A stretch of DNA of 50,177 nucleotides from Candidatus Scalindua sp. (GTDB taxonomy: Bacteria; Planctomycetota; Brocadiia; Brocadiales; Scalinduaceae): positions 1 through 50,177 of the forward strand of contig JASMMK010000035.1 in NCBI GenBank assembly GCA_030748215.1. Reading direction: 5' to 3'. Position numbers and translations under genes: made by a program. This document shows positions 7,741-18,044 of this stretch, piece by piece (the first letter of the stretch is position 1; each line of letters opens with the position of its first letter). The notes under the pieces were generated by a model, which saw only the letters and a program-made list of their open reading frames with translations, searched no databases and was not told the DNA's origin.

Positions 7741-8901
7741 ATGATATATCTGGACAACGCTGCTACAACATTTCCTAAACCGGAGTGTGTCTACAAAACA
7801 ATGGATGAATTCCTGAGGGAGAAGTGTGCAAATCCGGGCCGTGCTGGTCACCATATGTCGGTTGAAACTGAGCAGGAGATAGAGAAGTCACGGGTGACAG
7901 TAGCGAGATTTCTCGGAATAAAAACCCCCGAGAGGATGATATTCACCTGTAATGCTACAGATGCACTTAATATGGGAATAAAGGGGCTTTTATCAGAAGG
8001 TGATCATGTAATAACAACCAGGCTTGAACATAATTCTGTTTCAAGGCCTCTTAAAGGTCTGGAAAATAGGGGACTAATTACTGTGACATGGGTGAATAAC
8101 TCTGATGAAGGATTTGTAACAGCAGACGATATAAAAAGTGCTATAAGATCAAATACAAAACTGATTGTCTGTACTCACGCATCAAATGTCCTTGGAACTA
8201 TTCAGCCGATCAAGGCAATAGGGGAGGTTGCTCGCAAGAGTGATTTAATATTTATGGTTGATGCTGCACAGACTATGGGTGTAGTTAGCATAGACGTTGA
8301 AGACCAATACATAGATATGCTTGCTTTTACTGGTCATAAGGGGCCCTTTGGTCCGCCAGGCTGTGGTGGATTATATGTTGGAGAGAGGGTAGAACTGAAA
8401 GCATGGAGAGAAGGTGGTACAGGATTTGAACCTGAAAACCTTTTACAACCTGATTCTCTGCCATATAAGCTGGAGAGTGGAACTCCTAATTCGGTCGGAA
8501 TAGTCGGTCTGAGAGCAGGTATAGAATTTTGTATTAAAGAAGGTATCAACAAAATTAAAGAACACGAACTCAAACTTGCTATGAGACTGTTAAATGTACT
8601 TAATTCTGACGACAGGTTTGAGATTTATGGGAGTTTGGATGAAAATCGAAAAGTAGGAATTGTATCTTTAAATATAGAAGGATTACAACCAGGAGATGTT
8701 GGGGCTATTTTAGATACTTCTTTTAATATTGCTGTACGTTCCGGTATGCATTGTGCACCTTATATACACCGAGAAATTGGAACTTTTCCGCAAGGTATGG
8801 TAAGGATAAGCCCAGGTTATTTTAATACTATAGGTGAAATTGAGGAAACTATTTACGGGCTTAAAGAAATAGCAGACCGCAGTATCGAGGATAGGAATTA
8901 A
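7741..8901 (+). CDS. NifS/IscS-type cysteine desulfurase family protein
   Basis: PLP-dependent enzyme of 386 residues that removes sulfur from cysteine as an enzyme persulfide. It begins MIYLDNAATTFPKP, has the EHNSVSRPL segment with the cofactor-stacking His, the VDAAQTMG Asp motif, the Schiff-base Lys in FTGHKGPFGPPG and the sulfur-carrying Cys in RSGMHCAP near residue 338. It belongs to the compact NifS-like group lacking long insertions. The ThiF/MoeB gene 118 bases upstream is the natural partner for sulfur delivery. No clear Shine-Dalgarno is visible. Confidence 0.9.
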   Translation: MIYLDNAATTFPKPECVYKTMDEFLREKCANPGRAGHHMSVETEQEIEKSRVTVARFLGIKTPERMIFTCNATDALNMGIKGLLSEGDHVITTRLEHNSVSRPLKGLENRGLITVTWVNNSDEGFVTADDIKSAIRSNTKLIVCTHASNVLGTIQPIKAIGEVARKSDLIFMVDAAQTMGVVSIDVEDQYIDMLAFTGHKGPFGPPGCGGLYVGERVELKAWREGGTGFEPENLLQPDSLPYKLESGTPNSVGIVGLRAGIEFCIKEGINKIKEHELKLAMRLLNVLNSDDRFEIYGSLDENRKVGIVSLNIEGLQPGDVGAILDTSFNIAVRSGMHCAPYIHREIGTFPQGMVRISPGYFNTIGEIEETIYGLKEIADRSIEDRN

Positions 8902-8911
8902 GGTGTTAGAA

Positions 8912-8954
8912 GGACATGAGTGCAATTGTAAAATCATGAACACTCTTCCTGTCC
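8912..8954. other. Inverted repeat between convergent genes
   Basis: GGACA-T-GAGTG (8912-8922) pairs with CACTC...TGTCC (8941-8954) across about 18 bases. It sits between the ends of the desulfurase and PQQ-repeat genes and may act as a bidirectional transcription stop, but there is no T-run. Confidence 0.3.
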
Positions 8955-8956
8955 AA

Positions 8957-10114
8957 TCATTTGCCGAAAGCGTATATCTTCCAGTCAGTACTCCCTATAT
9001 ATACAGTACTACGTGAGTCGATACAGGGTGAAGAAAGTATTGGAAACCGTGATACATCCTGTTTTTTTTGTAAGGTCCCGTCAGGTTTAATGGCAGATAG
9101 CACTCCATTCCAAGATCCTACGAAAATTGTTCCGTCTGCGCTTATCGTCGCTGACGAAGTTACAACGTCACCTGTATTATAATTCCACTTCAATGTGCCA
9201 TTGGGATTGATTGCATAAACACCACCACTTTTTGCTCCAACGTAGATAGTGCCATCAGAGCTAATGGCAGGAGTCGCATCTATCCTCGATCCAATGTTAT
9301 ATTCCCAAACAAGTTTGCCTTTGTTCTTAGAGTCTAAAGCGTAAAGTTTGCCATTATGTGATCCAATATATAAAATGCCATCATTACCTAGTGATGGAGA
9401 AGAATCGATTTTAGTCCTAGTCATATAGCTCCATTTTATCCTTCCTTCCGGGCTTATTGCATATACGCGTCCGTCCTGTGATCCAATATAAACAATACCG
9501 TCGTCATCAATGGCCGGTGAAGAGGATAGAATACTAGCAGCAGTGCTGTATGTCCATTTCAATGTACCATTGGGATTAATTGCGTACAGTTTTCCGTCCC
9601 ATGCACCCACATATATAGTACCGTCGCTACTGATTGCAGGTGATGAATATATCTCCGATCCGACAAAATACATCCATTTAATTTTACCATCAGGAGTAAG
9701 GGCAAAAAGCTTCTTATTTTTACAACCAACGTATATAGTTCCGTCAACACCAATAGCAGGAGTACTATAGAGTTCATCTCCTGCTCTATAATGCCATTTT
9801 TCAGTGCCATCAGGATTGAATGCAAAGATATTTCCATCAGTGCTAGAGACGTACAATATGTTATCTGAGCCTACGACAGGCGAAGACCAAATCTCACTGC
9901 CAGTTATTGATTTCCATTTTAGCGTATTAATATGGATGTTTTTATATGCACTACGACCGGTATGTTTTAGATCGTGCATAAACATAGGATGATCGCTGTT
10001 ATTTACTTGCGCTTTGCTAGTACTAGTGCCAAGTCCAAGTAACATAAAAAAAGAGATAATAGAGACTATCTTAAAAAATCTAAAAGTTAATAATTCAGTA
10101 ATGTTGAACTCCAT
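8957..10114 (-). CDS. PQQ-like beta-propeller repeat protein, exported
   Basis: A 385-residue protein with an N-terminal hydrophobic segment (about residues 14-32, ISFFMLLGLGTSTSKA) that looks like a signal peptide. It is followed by about eight repeats of 38-40 residues built on the pattern SSPAIxxDGTIYVGxxDGKLYAINPxGTLKW. This is a PQQ_2/PQQ_3-type beta-propeller outside the cytoplasm. Such propellers bind proteins or cofactors or have no known activity; no quinoprotein catalytic residues are evident, so it is not called a dehydrogenase. The DNA repeats at about 117-120 bases follow the protein repeat. AAAGGA precedes the start by five bases. The gene stands alone between two hairpins. Confidence 0.85.
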   Translation of the reverse strand: MEFNITELLTFRFFKIVSIISFFMLLGLGTSTSKAQVNNSDHPMFMHDLKHTGRSAYKNIHINTLKWKSITGSEIWSSPVVGSDNILYVSSTDGNIFAFNPDGTEKWHYRAGDELYSTPAIGVDGTIYVGCKNKKLFALTPDGKIKWMYFVGSEIYSSPAISSDGTIYVGAWDGKLYAINPNGTLKWTYSTAASILSSSPAIDDDGIVYIGSQDGRVYAISPEGRIKWSYMTRTKIDSSPSLGNDGILYIGSHNGKLYALDSKNKGKLVWEYNIGSRIDATPAISSDGTIYVGAKSGGVYAINPNGTLKWNYNTGDVVTSSATISADGTIFVGSWNGVLSAIKPDGTLQKKQDVSRFPILSSPCIDSRSTVYIGSTDWKIYAFGK

Positions 10115-10154
10115 CCTGTTTCCTTTCGTGTTTGCCTATGCAGTTACCATACTC

Positions 10155-10193
10155 AAAAAAAACAACATCTCTTTGATGAAATGTTGTTTTTTT
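10155..10193 (-). terminator. Bidirectional-looking terminator after the LysM/secDF run
   Basis: AAAACAACAT and ATGTTGTTTT form a stem of about 12 pairs with an 11-base loop and T-runs on both strands. On the minus strand it lies just beyond the LysM gene and should end the long run from the TPR gene to LysM before the PQQ-repeat gene. Confidence 0.8.
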
Positions 10194-10264
10194 ATTTATG
10201 AATATTTTACAAAAAAATTATAAACATGCTTGTAAAGCAGCTTTTTTGATTATTTGATAATAAT

Positions 10265-11179
10265 TTATAGTCTGGGAATAACAATAACCTGGCCTTTTTT
10301 AAGTGACCCCTCGTCCTCTAATGTGTCTTCATTTGCTTCAAGTATCTTCGTCCATTTACCTGGATTATCATAGTATTTCTCAGCAATCCGATAGAGAGTG
10401 TCACCTGCCTCTACCGTGTGAGTATCGACATTACCAGATCTCATGTTATCCATTCTCCCACTTACAGGTCTGACAACAATATCATTCACTTCTTTTTTGA
10501 TCGTAATGTCAGGTATTAACAGTTCCTGACCGACATATAGAGAGTTAGAATCTGGCATAGTATCTCTGTTTGCCTCAAATATCTTAGACCATTTTTGTCC
10601 ATCTCCATAGTGTTTTCTTGCTATTTTAAAGAGATTATCATTTGACTGTACCCTATAATAAACATCTTCAGTGGACGAGGAATAAGATGTTGTTTGCGAA
10701 TCTTCTTCTGAAATAACAACGCTCTCATCAGATGGGATATCCTGTACAATCAGTACCTCTTCTATTTCTTCCACTTGATCTGCGATTTCAATTTCTGCTA
10801 CTATTTCGATTTCTTCAACTATCTCCTCGGCAACTCCTTCCCATTTACCTTCTAATGAAGTGTCTTCGTAAGAAGTCTCTACAATAGTTGCTTCAGGTTG
10901 CATCTCCAGTTGAGTAGATTCGACAATTTCTTCACTTATCTGGGCTTCCTCTGAATAGTATTCAACAACCTGCTCCTCTTCTGGTTCAGCTTTTTTAGAC
11001 TCTTTGAAAAAACCATTAATATTAATCTCCTGAACCTCTGTTTTCTGCCTTGCTCCTTCAGACAAAACCAAATCTGGTAATGCCGTCACATTATCCGTTG
11101 CTCTTGTGCTAAGAAACACACCTATAATTACGAGTATTACAATTCCGAGTATTATTCCGATTTGCGTATCTCTTCTCAT
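10265..11179 (-). CDS. Membrane-anchored protein with two C-terminal LysM domains
   Basis: A 304-residue protein with one N-terminal transmembrane segment (about residues 8-24, IGIILGIVILVIIGVFL), a long Glu-rich disordered stretch (about 45-165), and two LysM domains. These begin YYRVQSNDNLFKIARKHYG (near 175) and THTVEAGDTLYRIAEKYY (near 253). LysM modules bind peptidoglycan or other N-acetylglucosamine polymers, so the protein probably tethers the membrane to the wall or sacculus. It follows secDF by 24 bases with AAAGGA before the start, suggesting cotranscription. The acidic linker resembles a spacer across the periplasm. Confidence 0.88.
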   Translation of the reverse strand: MRRDTQIGIILGIVILVIIGVFLSTRATDNVTALPDLVLSEGARQKTEVQEININGFFKESKKAEPEEEQVVEYYSEEAQISEEIVESTQLEMQPEATIVETSYEDTSLEGKWEGVAEEIVEEIEIVAEIEIADQVEEIEEVLIVQDIPSDESVVISEEDSQTTSYSSSTEDVYYRVQSNDNLFKIARKHYGDGQKWSKIFEANRDTMPDSNSLYVGQELLIPDITIKKEVNDIVVRPVSGRMDNMRSGNVDTHTVEAGDTLYRIAEKYYDNPGKWTKILEANEDTLEDEGSLKKGQVIVIPRL

Positions 11180-11203
11180 AGTTTCCTTTCTATCCGAAAG
11201 AGG

Positions 11204-14200
11204 TTAATTGTGCCTGGAAGACTTAAATTTTTTCTTTTTCGAACCTTTGTGCTTCTTCGATCTTTTATGCTTATTTGAACCAGTTGGAGCTATTGGCGCT
11301 GACGGCACCCTAGGTGCTTGTGGCGCAGTTGGTCTAGATGATGCTCCTCCAGATGTGCTTGCAGGTTTATGCAATAACTTGTAAGCAATCCATATTGGGA
11401 AAAAGGCTATAATTACAATTATCCTGAGAACCATTTTAACGTTAGCCCAGTCAAGAAGAAGTGGGCTTGCAATGAAAATTGATGAGTAAGTACCTACTAC
11501 AACACCGACCATCATAACAAATGCAAAACCGTGTATTGCCGTCCCACCAACGAAGTATAGGGCAGATACAACACCAAATGTTGTTAACGATGTAATCACC
11601 GTTCTGTTCAGGTTCTGATTAATACTGCTGTTGATTAATTCTTTTGTTATAATTTTGTTTTTACCGGCAAGATTTTCTCTTATTCTATCAAACAGTACGA
11701 TTGTGTCATTCAGTGAATATCCAATCAGTGTCAGGAATGCAGCAACCATCGGTAGGTTCATTTTTATATCACCAAATACATTTCCGAAATAACCGGCAAC
11801 TGCAACTGCCCCAACAGTGATTAAAACATCATGCACTAGCGTTATAACCGCAGATACACCAAATTTTATTTCACCGAATCGGAACCAAATGTATATGATA
11901 ATTGCAGCACACGCAAAAATCAGAGCCAGGACTGCTCTGCTCTTCATTTCTGCGGCAACTGTTGAACCAATACTTACAACTCGCTTAAATGGGTCTGGAT
12001 TAGACGCTTTATCATCCATGCTATTAGCATAAATTCTGTCTTTGAAGGCTATAAATAAATCATCTCGTATTTTATCTTGTATCTTTGCAGCACTCAAATC
12101 GTTCATGGCAATTACGTATTCATTGGTAGTTATATCAATTCCGGCTATTTCGCCAACAATGTTTTTAAGTTGGTTTGAATCTGCAAATCTTTCTCTTAAT
12201 GAAATCTCGTCAATATTGTTTCTTAAATTAATTTGAATTGAAGCGTTGTCAACAAGCATAATAGGAGGCACACTCAAGGAACTTGCTGAAAGCTTAATGG
12301 TGTCAAGTACATCTCTTGGTCCAGCAATTTGTAATTTCCTGAATGATGCTCCTCTTCTTGAATTCTCCCTTGGTGATACAACAATATCTTTATGTCCTGC
12401 TTTCTTAAGTGTGATTTCCAGGACAGCAGGATCCACAGGTTTTTTAAGATCCATGTCCATAGTAGAAACAGCCCTGTATTGTGCACTTCTGGCATCGGCG
12501 GTAATGTCCGGTAGCTCATCCTTTATATCACTGTATACTGGCTTTAATAATTGCATGTCGATGAGGCCTGCAAACAAGTCAGTTACATTATTTATTATAT
12601 TCGTTTTGGATTTCTCCTGCCCTAATCCACTAATTTTTACTGAATATTTTTTGCCACTTTTTCCTATTGGATATATTGAAATTATATCATCATTTCCATA
12701 TCCTGCTTCAGTAAGGTAATTATGGATCTCAAATTCGTCAACCGGCTCCTTCAACATCAATTGATAATTTGATGGATCAGAATAAACAATGTTCTTGAAC
12801 AATGCTTTATCAACTGCTTTTTGTATGTCATCAGCGACCTTTTGTACTGCTTTATCTTCATTTAAGTCTTTTATTCTGATACCAAATTCAGTTGAATCAT
12901 TTGATGCAGCAGTCACGTCTTTTGTCGCCCATATATTCTGGACTTCGGCGTTAGGATATCCTATTACATCTAATTTATTTCGTATATCACCGACTGGTGT
13001 AGGTTTGTTTAGTTTTAATTGAATTAGTGTCCCACCGGTAAAATCAATATCGTAATTGTCTTTACCTCTTAATACAAAAACTGAAATACCTGTTACAACC
13101 AGGACAAGTGAGGCAATCATAGCAACACGACGATAATTCACAAATAAAGTTCTTGGGCTTTTGAAAAACTGCATCATCGAGAACTTGTTCATGACGCCAG
13201 TATCAAGGAATATTTCAAAAATCACTCGCGTTACAAATACAGCTGTGAACATGTTGATCAGTAGACCGGCAATCAAAACGATTGCAAAACCCTTTACAGG
13301 GCCGGTTCCTACGGCATACAAAATGAGTGCTGTGATTAATGTTGTTATATTGGAATCAACAATTGTTGTAAAAGCTCTTTCATATCCATTTTTAACAGCA
13401 AGTCTTATTGTCTTACCTCTATCTTTTTCTTCTCTAATTCTTTCAAAGATCAAGACATTTGCATCAACTGCCATACCTATCATCAAAACGAGGCCGGCAA
13501 TACCTGGAAGAGTAAGAGTTGCGTTCAGTATCGCCAAAGTTCCTACTACAAAGAATATGTTCAGTATGAAGGTGGCACTTGCCACTCCACCTGCTCCATA
13601 GTAGTAGATGCACATAAAGACTACGATAAATATTCCACCAATTATACCTGCCAAAAGGCCGCTGTTAATGGAGTCTTTTCCGAGGCTGGGACCAACAGTG
13701 GTTTCCATCTCCAGATCCAGATCTGCAGGAAGGCTTCCGGCACGCATAACGGCAATCATATCATTAACTTCCTCTTGAGTGAAATTGCCTTCAATAATTC
13801 CTTTGCCTGGAATTCTATCCCGTATTATTGGAGCAGAGTAGAGTGTTCCATCAAGAATAATTGCTAATGGCTTACCTATACTACGTTCTGTTAATCGTCC
13901 AAACTTTGATCTGCCAGCCTGGTCAAATTCAAATCCTATGACAGGGCTGATATCCTTGCGATCCGGAAAAACTCTTGTAAGGTGTTCACCGGTAATTTCA
14001 ATTTTGTTACGGACCAGGAACCAATCTTGTGTATCCGCTACTTCTCCTTTTTTCTTTCTAATCCAGTGCTTATAAAAACCGGGTACAGATTTTCCAGCTT
14101 TAGCATCATTATACTCACTGCTATCAGGTGCTGCTGCAAGTCTGAATTCAAGTTTTCCAAGCCTGGTTATTCGTTTTTTGAGACTTTCAATATCGCTTTT

Positions 14201-14671
14201 AGTTGCACCCGGAACCTGAATCAGGATTCTTCTCATTCCTTGTTGCTGTAGTCTGTATTCCAATACACCCTGTGGATCTATCCTTTTCTCTAACAACGCT
14301 ATTATTTCATCTGTCAATCCCGGACGTTGTTCAGATTCATCAACCTTGATTTTATAGAGTAGCTCGGAGCCTCCCCTTAAATCAAGACCAAGCTTAATTT
14401 GTCCTTTAGCGATATAATCAACTTTCTTGTTGATTACAGTTTCGCCTTTTTCATTCGTCTCTTTCTTTACTATAGTTTCCTGCTTAATTGGACTTGTAAA
14501 TAAGAAGCTAAGGAATGAGTCATCAATTATAGTACGGTCAATTACTTTGCCGTTAATTTCTGTAATATTTTCTGACTTTATTGGCTTATCCGCAACCGGA
14601 TATAAAGCCATTATAGCAATAGCAATAAGTACTACAATCAGTGGTATCTTCCATCTCAAATTCTTTGACAT
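11204..14671 (-). CDS. secDF: SecD-SecF fusion, protein translocase accessory subunit
   Basis: Proton-driven component that helps pull exported proteins through SecYEG. The 1155-residue protein joins SecD (first helix near residues 10-27; GLDLRGGSELLYKI; the IPGKGIIEGNFT region; the five-helix block with GMAVDANVLIFERIREE) to SecF (helix near 517-535; YDIDFTGGTLIQLKL; second helix block with GYSLNDTIVLFDRIREN). The SecF periplasmic region, about residues 540-905, is several times longer than usual and contains repeated SecF-like subdomains. The C-terminal tail is Pro-rich then strongly basic (GSNKHKRSKKHKGSKKKK). AAGGAG precedes the start. yajC lies immediately upstream, the classic arrangement. 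Confidence 0.96.
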   Translation of the reverse strand: MSKNLRWKIPLIVVLIAIAIMALYPVADKPIKSENITEINGKVIDRTIIDDSFLSFLFTSPIKQETIVKKETNEKGETVINKKVDYIAKGQIKLGLDLRGGSELLYKIKVDESEQRPGLTDEIIALLEKRIDPQGVLEYRLQQQGMRRILIQVPGATKSDIESLKKRITRLGKLEFRLAAAPDSSEYNDAKAGKSVPGFYKHWIRKKKGEVADTQDWFLVRNKIEITGEHLTRVFPDRKDISPVIGFEFDQAGRSKFGRLTERSIGKPLAIILDGTLYSAPIIRDRIPGKGIIEGNFTQEEVNDMIAVMRAGSLPADLDLEMETTVGPSLGKDSINSGLLAGIIGGIFIVVFMCIYYYGAGGVASATFILNIFFVVGTLAILNATLTLPGIAGLVLMIGMAVDANVLIFERIREEKDRGKTIRLAVKNGYERAFTTIVDSNITTLITALILYAVGTGPVKGFAIVLIAGLLINMFTAVFVTRVIFEIFLDTGVMNKFSMMQFFKSPRTLFVNYRRVAMIASLVLVVTGISVFVLRGKDNYDIDFTGGTLIQLKLNKPTPVGDIRNKLDVIGYPNAEVQNIWATKDVTAASNDSTEFGIRIKDLNEDKAVQKVADDIQKAVDKALFKNIVYSDPSNYQLMLKEPVDEFEIHNYLTEAGYGNDDIISIYPIGKSGKKYSVKISGLGQEKSKTNIINNVTDLFAGLIDMQLLKPVYSDIKDELPDITADARSAQYRAVSTMDMDLKKPVDPAVLEITLKKAGHKDIVVSPRENSRRGASFRKLQIAGPRDVLDTIKLSASSLSVPPIMLVDNASIQINLRNNIDEISLRERFADSNQLKNIVGEIAGIDITTNEYVIAMNDLSAAKIQDKIRDDLFIAFKDRIYANSMDDKASNPDPFKRVVSIGSTVAAEMKSRAVLALIFACAAIIIYIWFRFGEIKFGVSAVITLVHDVLITVGAVAVAGYFGNVFGDIKMNLPMVAAFLTLIGYSLNDTIVLFDRIRENLAGKNKIITKELINSSINQNLNRTVITSLTTFGVVSALYFVGGTAIHGFAFVMMVGVVVGTYSSIFIASPLLLDWANVKMVLRIIVIIAFFPIWIAYKLLHKPASTSGGASSRPTAPQAPRVPSAPIAPTGSNKHKRSKKHKGSKKKKFKSSRHN

Positions 14672-14710
14672 CTAAATTTTCTCCTTAGCTCTTATAAACA
14701 TATATTATTT

Positions 14711-15028
14711 TCATTCATCATCCTTTGCATCCCTGGGCGCACTCACGGAAGTTAAAGCACTTTTATCAATTTTTATTTTTACATCTTTTGCGTCATCAAC
14801 TCTTACTACTACTTCGCTATCTTTTACTGATACGACAACGCCATGCACACCTCCGGCAGTTATTATTCTATCTTGTTTTCTTACATTTGTTATCATTTCC
14901 TGCCTTTTTTTCTCTTTCTGCTTTTGAGGTCTGATAATCAGGAAATACATAACTGCAAACATTATAACCATAAGCGGTAAAAATTGCATCATGGGATTAC
15001 CACCTTGCGTTGCCATTAAGAAATCCAT
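14711..15028 (-). CDS. yajC: Preprotein translocase subunit YajC
   Basis: Single-span membrane protein of 105 residues that associates with SecDF. The N-terminal helix (about residues 15-32, MQFLPLMVIMFAVMYFLIIR) is followed at once by the family signature RPQKQKEKKRQEM and then the small beta domain (ITAGGVHGVVVSVKDSEVVV). AGGAG lies seven bases before the ATG. It sits between tgt and secDF in the common tgt-yajC-secD-secF order. Confidence 0.95.
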   Translation of the reverse strand: MDFLMATQGGNPMMQFLPLMVIMFAVMYFLIIRPQKQKEKKRQEMITNVRKQDRIITAGGVHGVVVSVKDSEVVVRVDDAKDVKIKIDKSALTSVSAPRDAKDDE

Positions 15029-15073
15029 TAAAAGTCTCCTAAAAAAATGTGATATTTCTAAATTAATAAGATT

Positions 15074-16195
<1,122 letters not shown>

Positions 16196-16199
16196 TCAC

Positions 16200-17432
16200 T
16201 TAATAAATTTTTACCAGATCTATTTCAGGATAATAATATCTCAGAATGTCATACCATCTAAAACCTGATTTCGCCATATTTTGAGTGCCATACTGGCATA
16301 ATCCAACGCCGTGTCCCCAACCTTTTCCATCAAAAACAAAAGAGCTACCACTATTTTTGATGCTGAATGAAGTGCTGCGCAGGTTATTGGGACCTATAAT
16401 AACCCTGAAATCGTTTGCATTAACTCTTTTCGTTCCACCTGTATGATCAATCTTTATTGTAGCACAGTGACCGCCAGGTCCGATTTGCTCGGTAGATATC
16501 TTACGTATTCTTTTTACTTTGGTTTTAGTTGCATTTAGTTTGCTTTGAATCACATTCCTTCCAAGTCTTTTTTTCCAGTGATAATACTTCGAGTTAGTGC
16601 AATATCCACAATCTACACCGCTTAAAGGCGGTATGCTCTTAAGATTAAAGACCAGATTAATATCTTCCGTATGACCTCCACATGTACTATGGAAATAGCC
16701 GGGAAATAGTTTCCAATCGTATACCATTACGGTACCCCTTGTTTTGTCTACTAACTCTTTTATCCTTTCCTGGTTCATATATGAACCTTTGTATGCAAGA
16801 TCAAGTTTATTAATATGGTAAAGAGCGTTAGCTTTGATTTTTCTTTTATATATTGTGTAAGTTCTTACAGCAATAACCTGTGCCTGTAGTGCGTCATCAT
16901 TCCACATAATCGGCATCTCGCCTTCAATGACTCCAGGCAAATACTCTTCTATGCCAATTTCCTCTAATATTGAAAATCTATCATCCTTATTGGGAACTAA
17001 TATAAGCTTACCAGAATACTTTGATTTTTTTAATTTTACAAAACCGTTATCTGTAAATATACAAACATTTCCGTTTGCTTTAATAAAAGTAGCCGGTGCA
17101 TTATGTGTAGAATCAGCTGATACCGCTCTGGTTCTAAAGTCTCCCGATTTTAAATATAATATTGACTTTTTTAAATTTACTCTGTCAGCCAGTATCTCAT
17201 CGCTCTTGAAATCTGAAATACTATAAGGCTGATTAATTTCTATTTGAATCTCTTTTATATTGTTATGTAAAAGCACCCGAATGTTCGGCGGGGTTTTTAA
17301 ATAATTGTCATATCTATATACGGCTTCGGCGTTATTATTAGTTTTTAAACATGAAACAAGAAAAGCAACTAAAAAACAGACAAAAATCAAGCAGCCAAAG
17401 GCGTATCTATTTTTTGAACTAATTATGGGCAA
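16200..17432 (-). CDS. SpoIID/LytB-domain lipoprotein
   Basis: A 410-residue exported protein. The N-terminal helix ends in FLVSC, a convincing lipobox, so it is probably membrane-anchored by lipid. The SpoIID/LytB domain is clear from VIEGEMP, the ALQAQVIAVRTYTIYK helix, GTVMVYDWKLFPGYFHSTCGGHTED, and the closing GKGWGHGVGLCQYGTQNMAK followed by the ILRYYYP repeat. The family cleaves or binds peptidoglycan: sporulation SpoIID is a lytic transglycosylase, but there is no sign of sporulation here, so a general wall role is inferred. Start is a TTG overlapping the end of queH by ten bases, with GAGGA upstream. Confidence 0.88.
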   Translation of the reverse strand: MPIISSKNRYAFGCLIFVCFLVAFLVSCLKTNNNAEAVYRYDNYLKTPPNIRVLLHNNIKEIQIEINQPYSISDFKSDEILADRVNLKKSILYLKSGDFRTRAVSADSTHNAPATFIKANGNVCIFTDNGFVKLKKSKYSGKLILVPNKDDRFSILEEIGIEEYLPGVIEGEMPIMWNDDALQAQVIAVRTYTIYKRKIKANALYHINKLDLAYKGSYMNQERIKELVDKTRGTVMVYDWKLFPGYFHSTCGGHTEDINLVFNLKSIPPLSGVDCGYCTNSKYYHWKKRLGRNVIQSKLNATKTKVKRIRKISTEQIGPGGHCATIKIDHTGGTKRVNANDFRVIIGPNNLRSTSFSIKNSGSSFVFDGKGWGHGVGLCQYGTQNMAKSGFRWYDILRYYYPEIDLVKIY

Positions 17433-18040
17433 TTTAGTTTTTCCTCTTTTTGAGTGTTACCACTTGCCAAATTATCTTTTAACTTCCAGCCTTCATATAA
17501 GTTCCGAGTCGTATTTTCATATCTTTCGTATTCGCTGAAAATACAACCACAATACGATTGTCTATAGAGCATCTTCTTTTTAGCAATACGTTGACTACAT
17601 TCACATAAATGTCGGTAGTCTCTGTATTCGAAAGGTATTCCTACTTGATCTCCTATCTGCTCGCCCATATCTCTGATCATTTCATGATCCTGTTGTTTGC
17701 TAAAAAGTAACGTAGAACAGAAGGAATCAAAGCCTTTTACTTTTGCATGGTGAGCAGTCGTCCTGAGTCTCAACCTATAGCAGTCACCACATCTATTATC
17801 CCCCTCATAGTTAACTTCACTCAGATATTCTCTTAATCCATACTCTTCACAATAGTCTATTTCTATTGGATCACTCTCCTGGAAAATGTGAACAGCTTTA
17901 AGTCTTTTCCTGAACTCCAATAATGGATGAATATTGGGATTGTAAAAATAGCCATGGACTTTCAATCCCTCACTCCTCAATTCATCTAATGGCGCACAGA
18001 GACAACCTGCACAGCAAATATGTAGTAAAAGATTAGCCAT
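17423..18040 (-). CDS. queH: Epoxyqueuosine reductase QueH
   Basis: Last step of queuosine synthesis, reducing epoxyqueuosine in tRNA; QueH replaces the unrelated B12 enzyme QueG in many anaerobes. At 205 residues it has the expected paired Cys motifs: HICCAGCLC at the N-terminus, NRCGDCYRLRL near residue 80, LCECSQR and QSYCGCIFS later, which supply the Fe-S and metal ligands. It ends with a ten-base overlap into the SpoIID-like gene and begins four bases after ruvB, so the genes are translationally linked. Presence of tgt nearby supports the assignment. Confidence 0.93.
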   Translation of the reverse strand: MANLLLHICCAGCLCAPLDELRSEGLKVHGYFYNPNIHPLLEFRKRLKAVHIFQESDPIEIDYCEEYGLREYLSEVNYEGDNRCGDCYRLRLRTTAHHAKVKGFDSFCSTLLFSKQQDHEMIRDMGEQIGDQVGIPFEYRDYRHLCECSQRIAKKKMLYRQSYCGCIFSEYERYENTTRNLYEGWKLKDNLASGNTQKEEKLNCP

Positions 18041-18044
18041 TTAT

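Noticed and set aside
8957..10114. Long tandem DNA repeat
   Set aside because: The roughly 117-120-base periodicity follows from the beta-propeller protein repeats, not from a separate DNA element.
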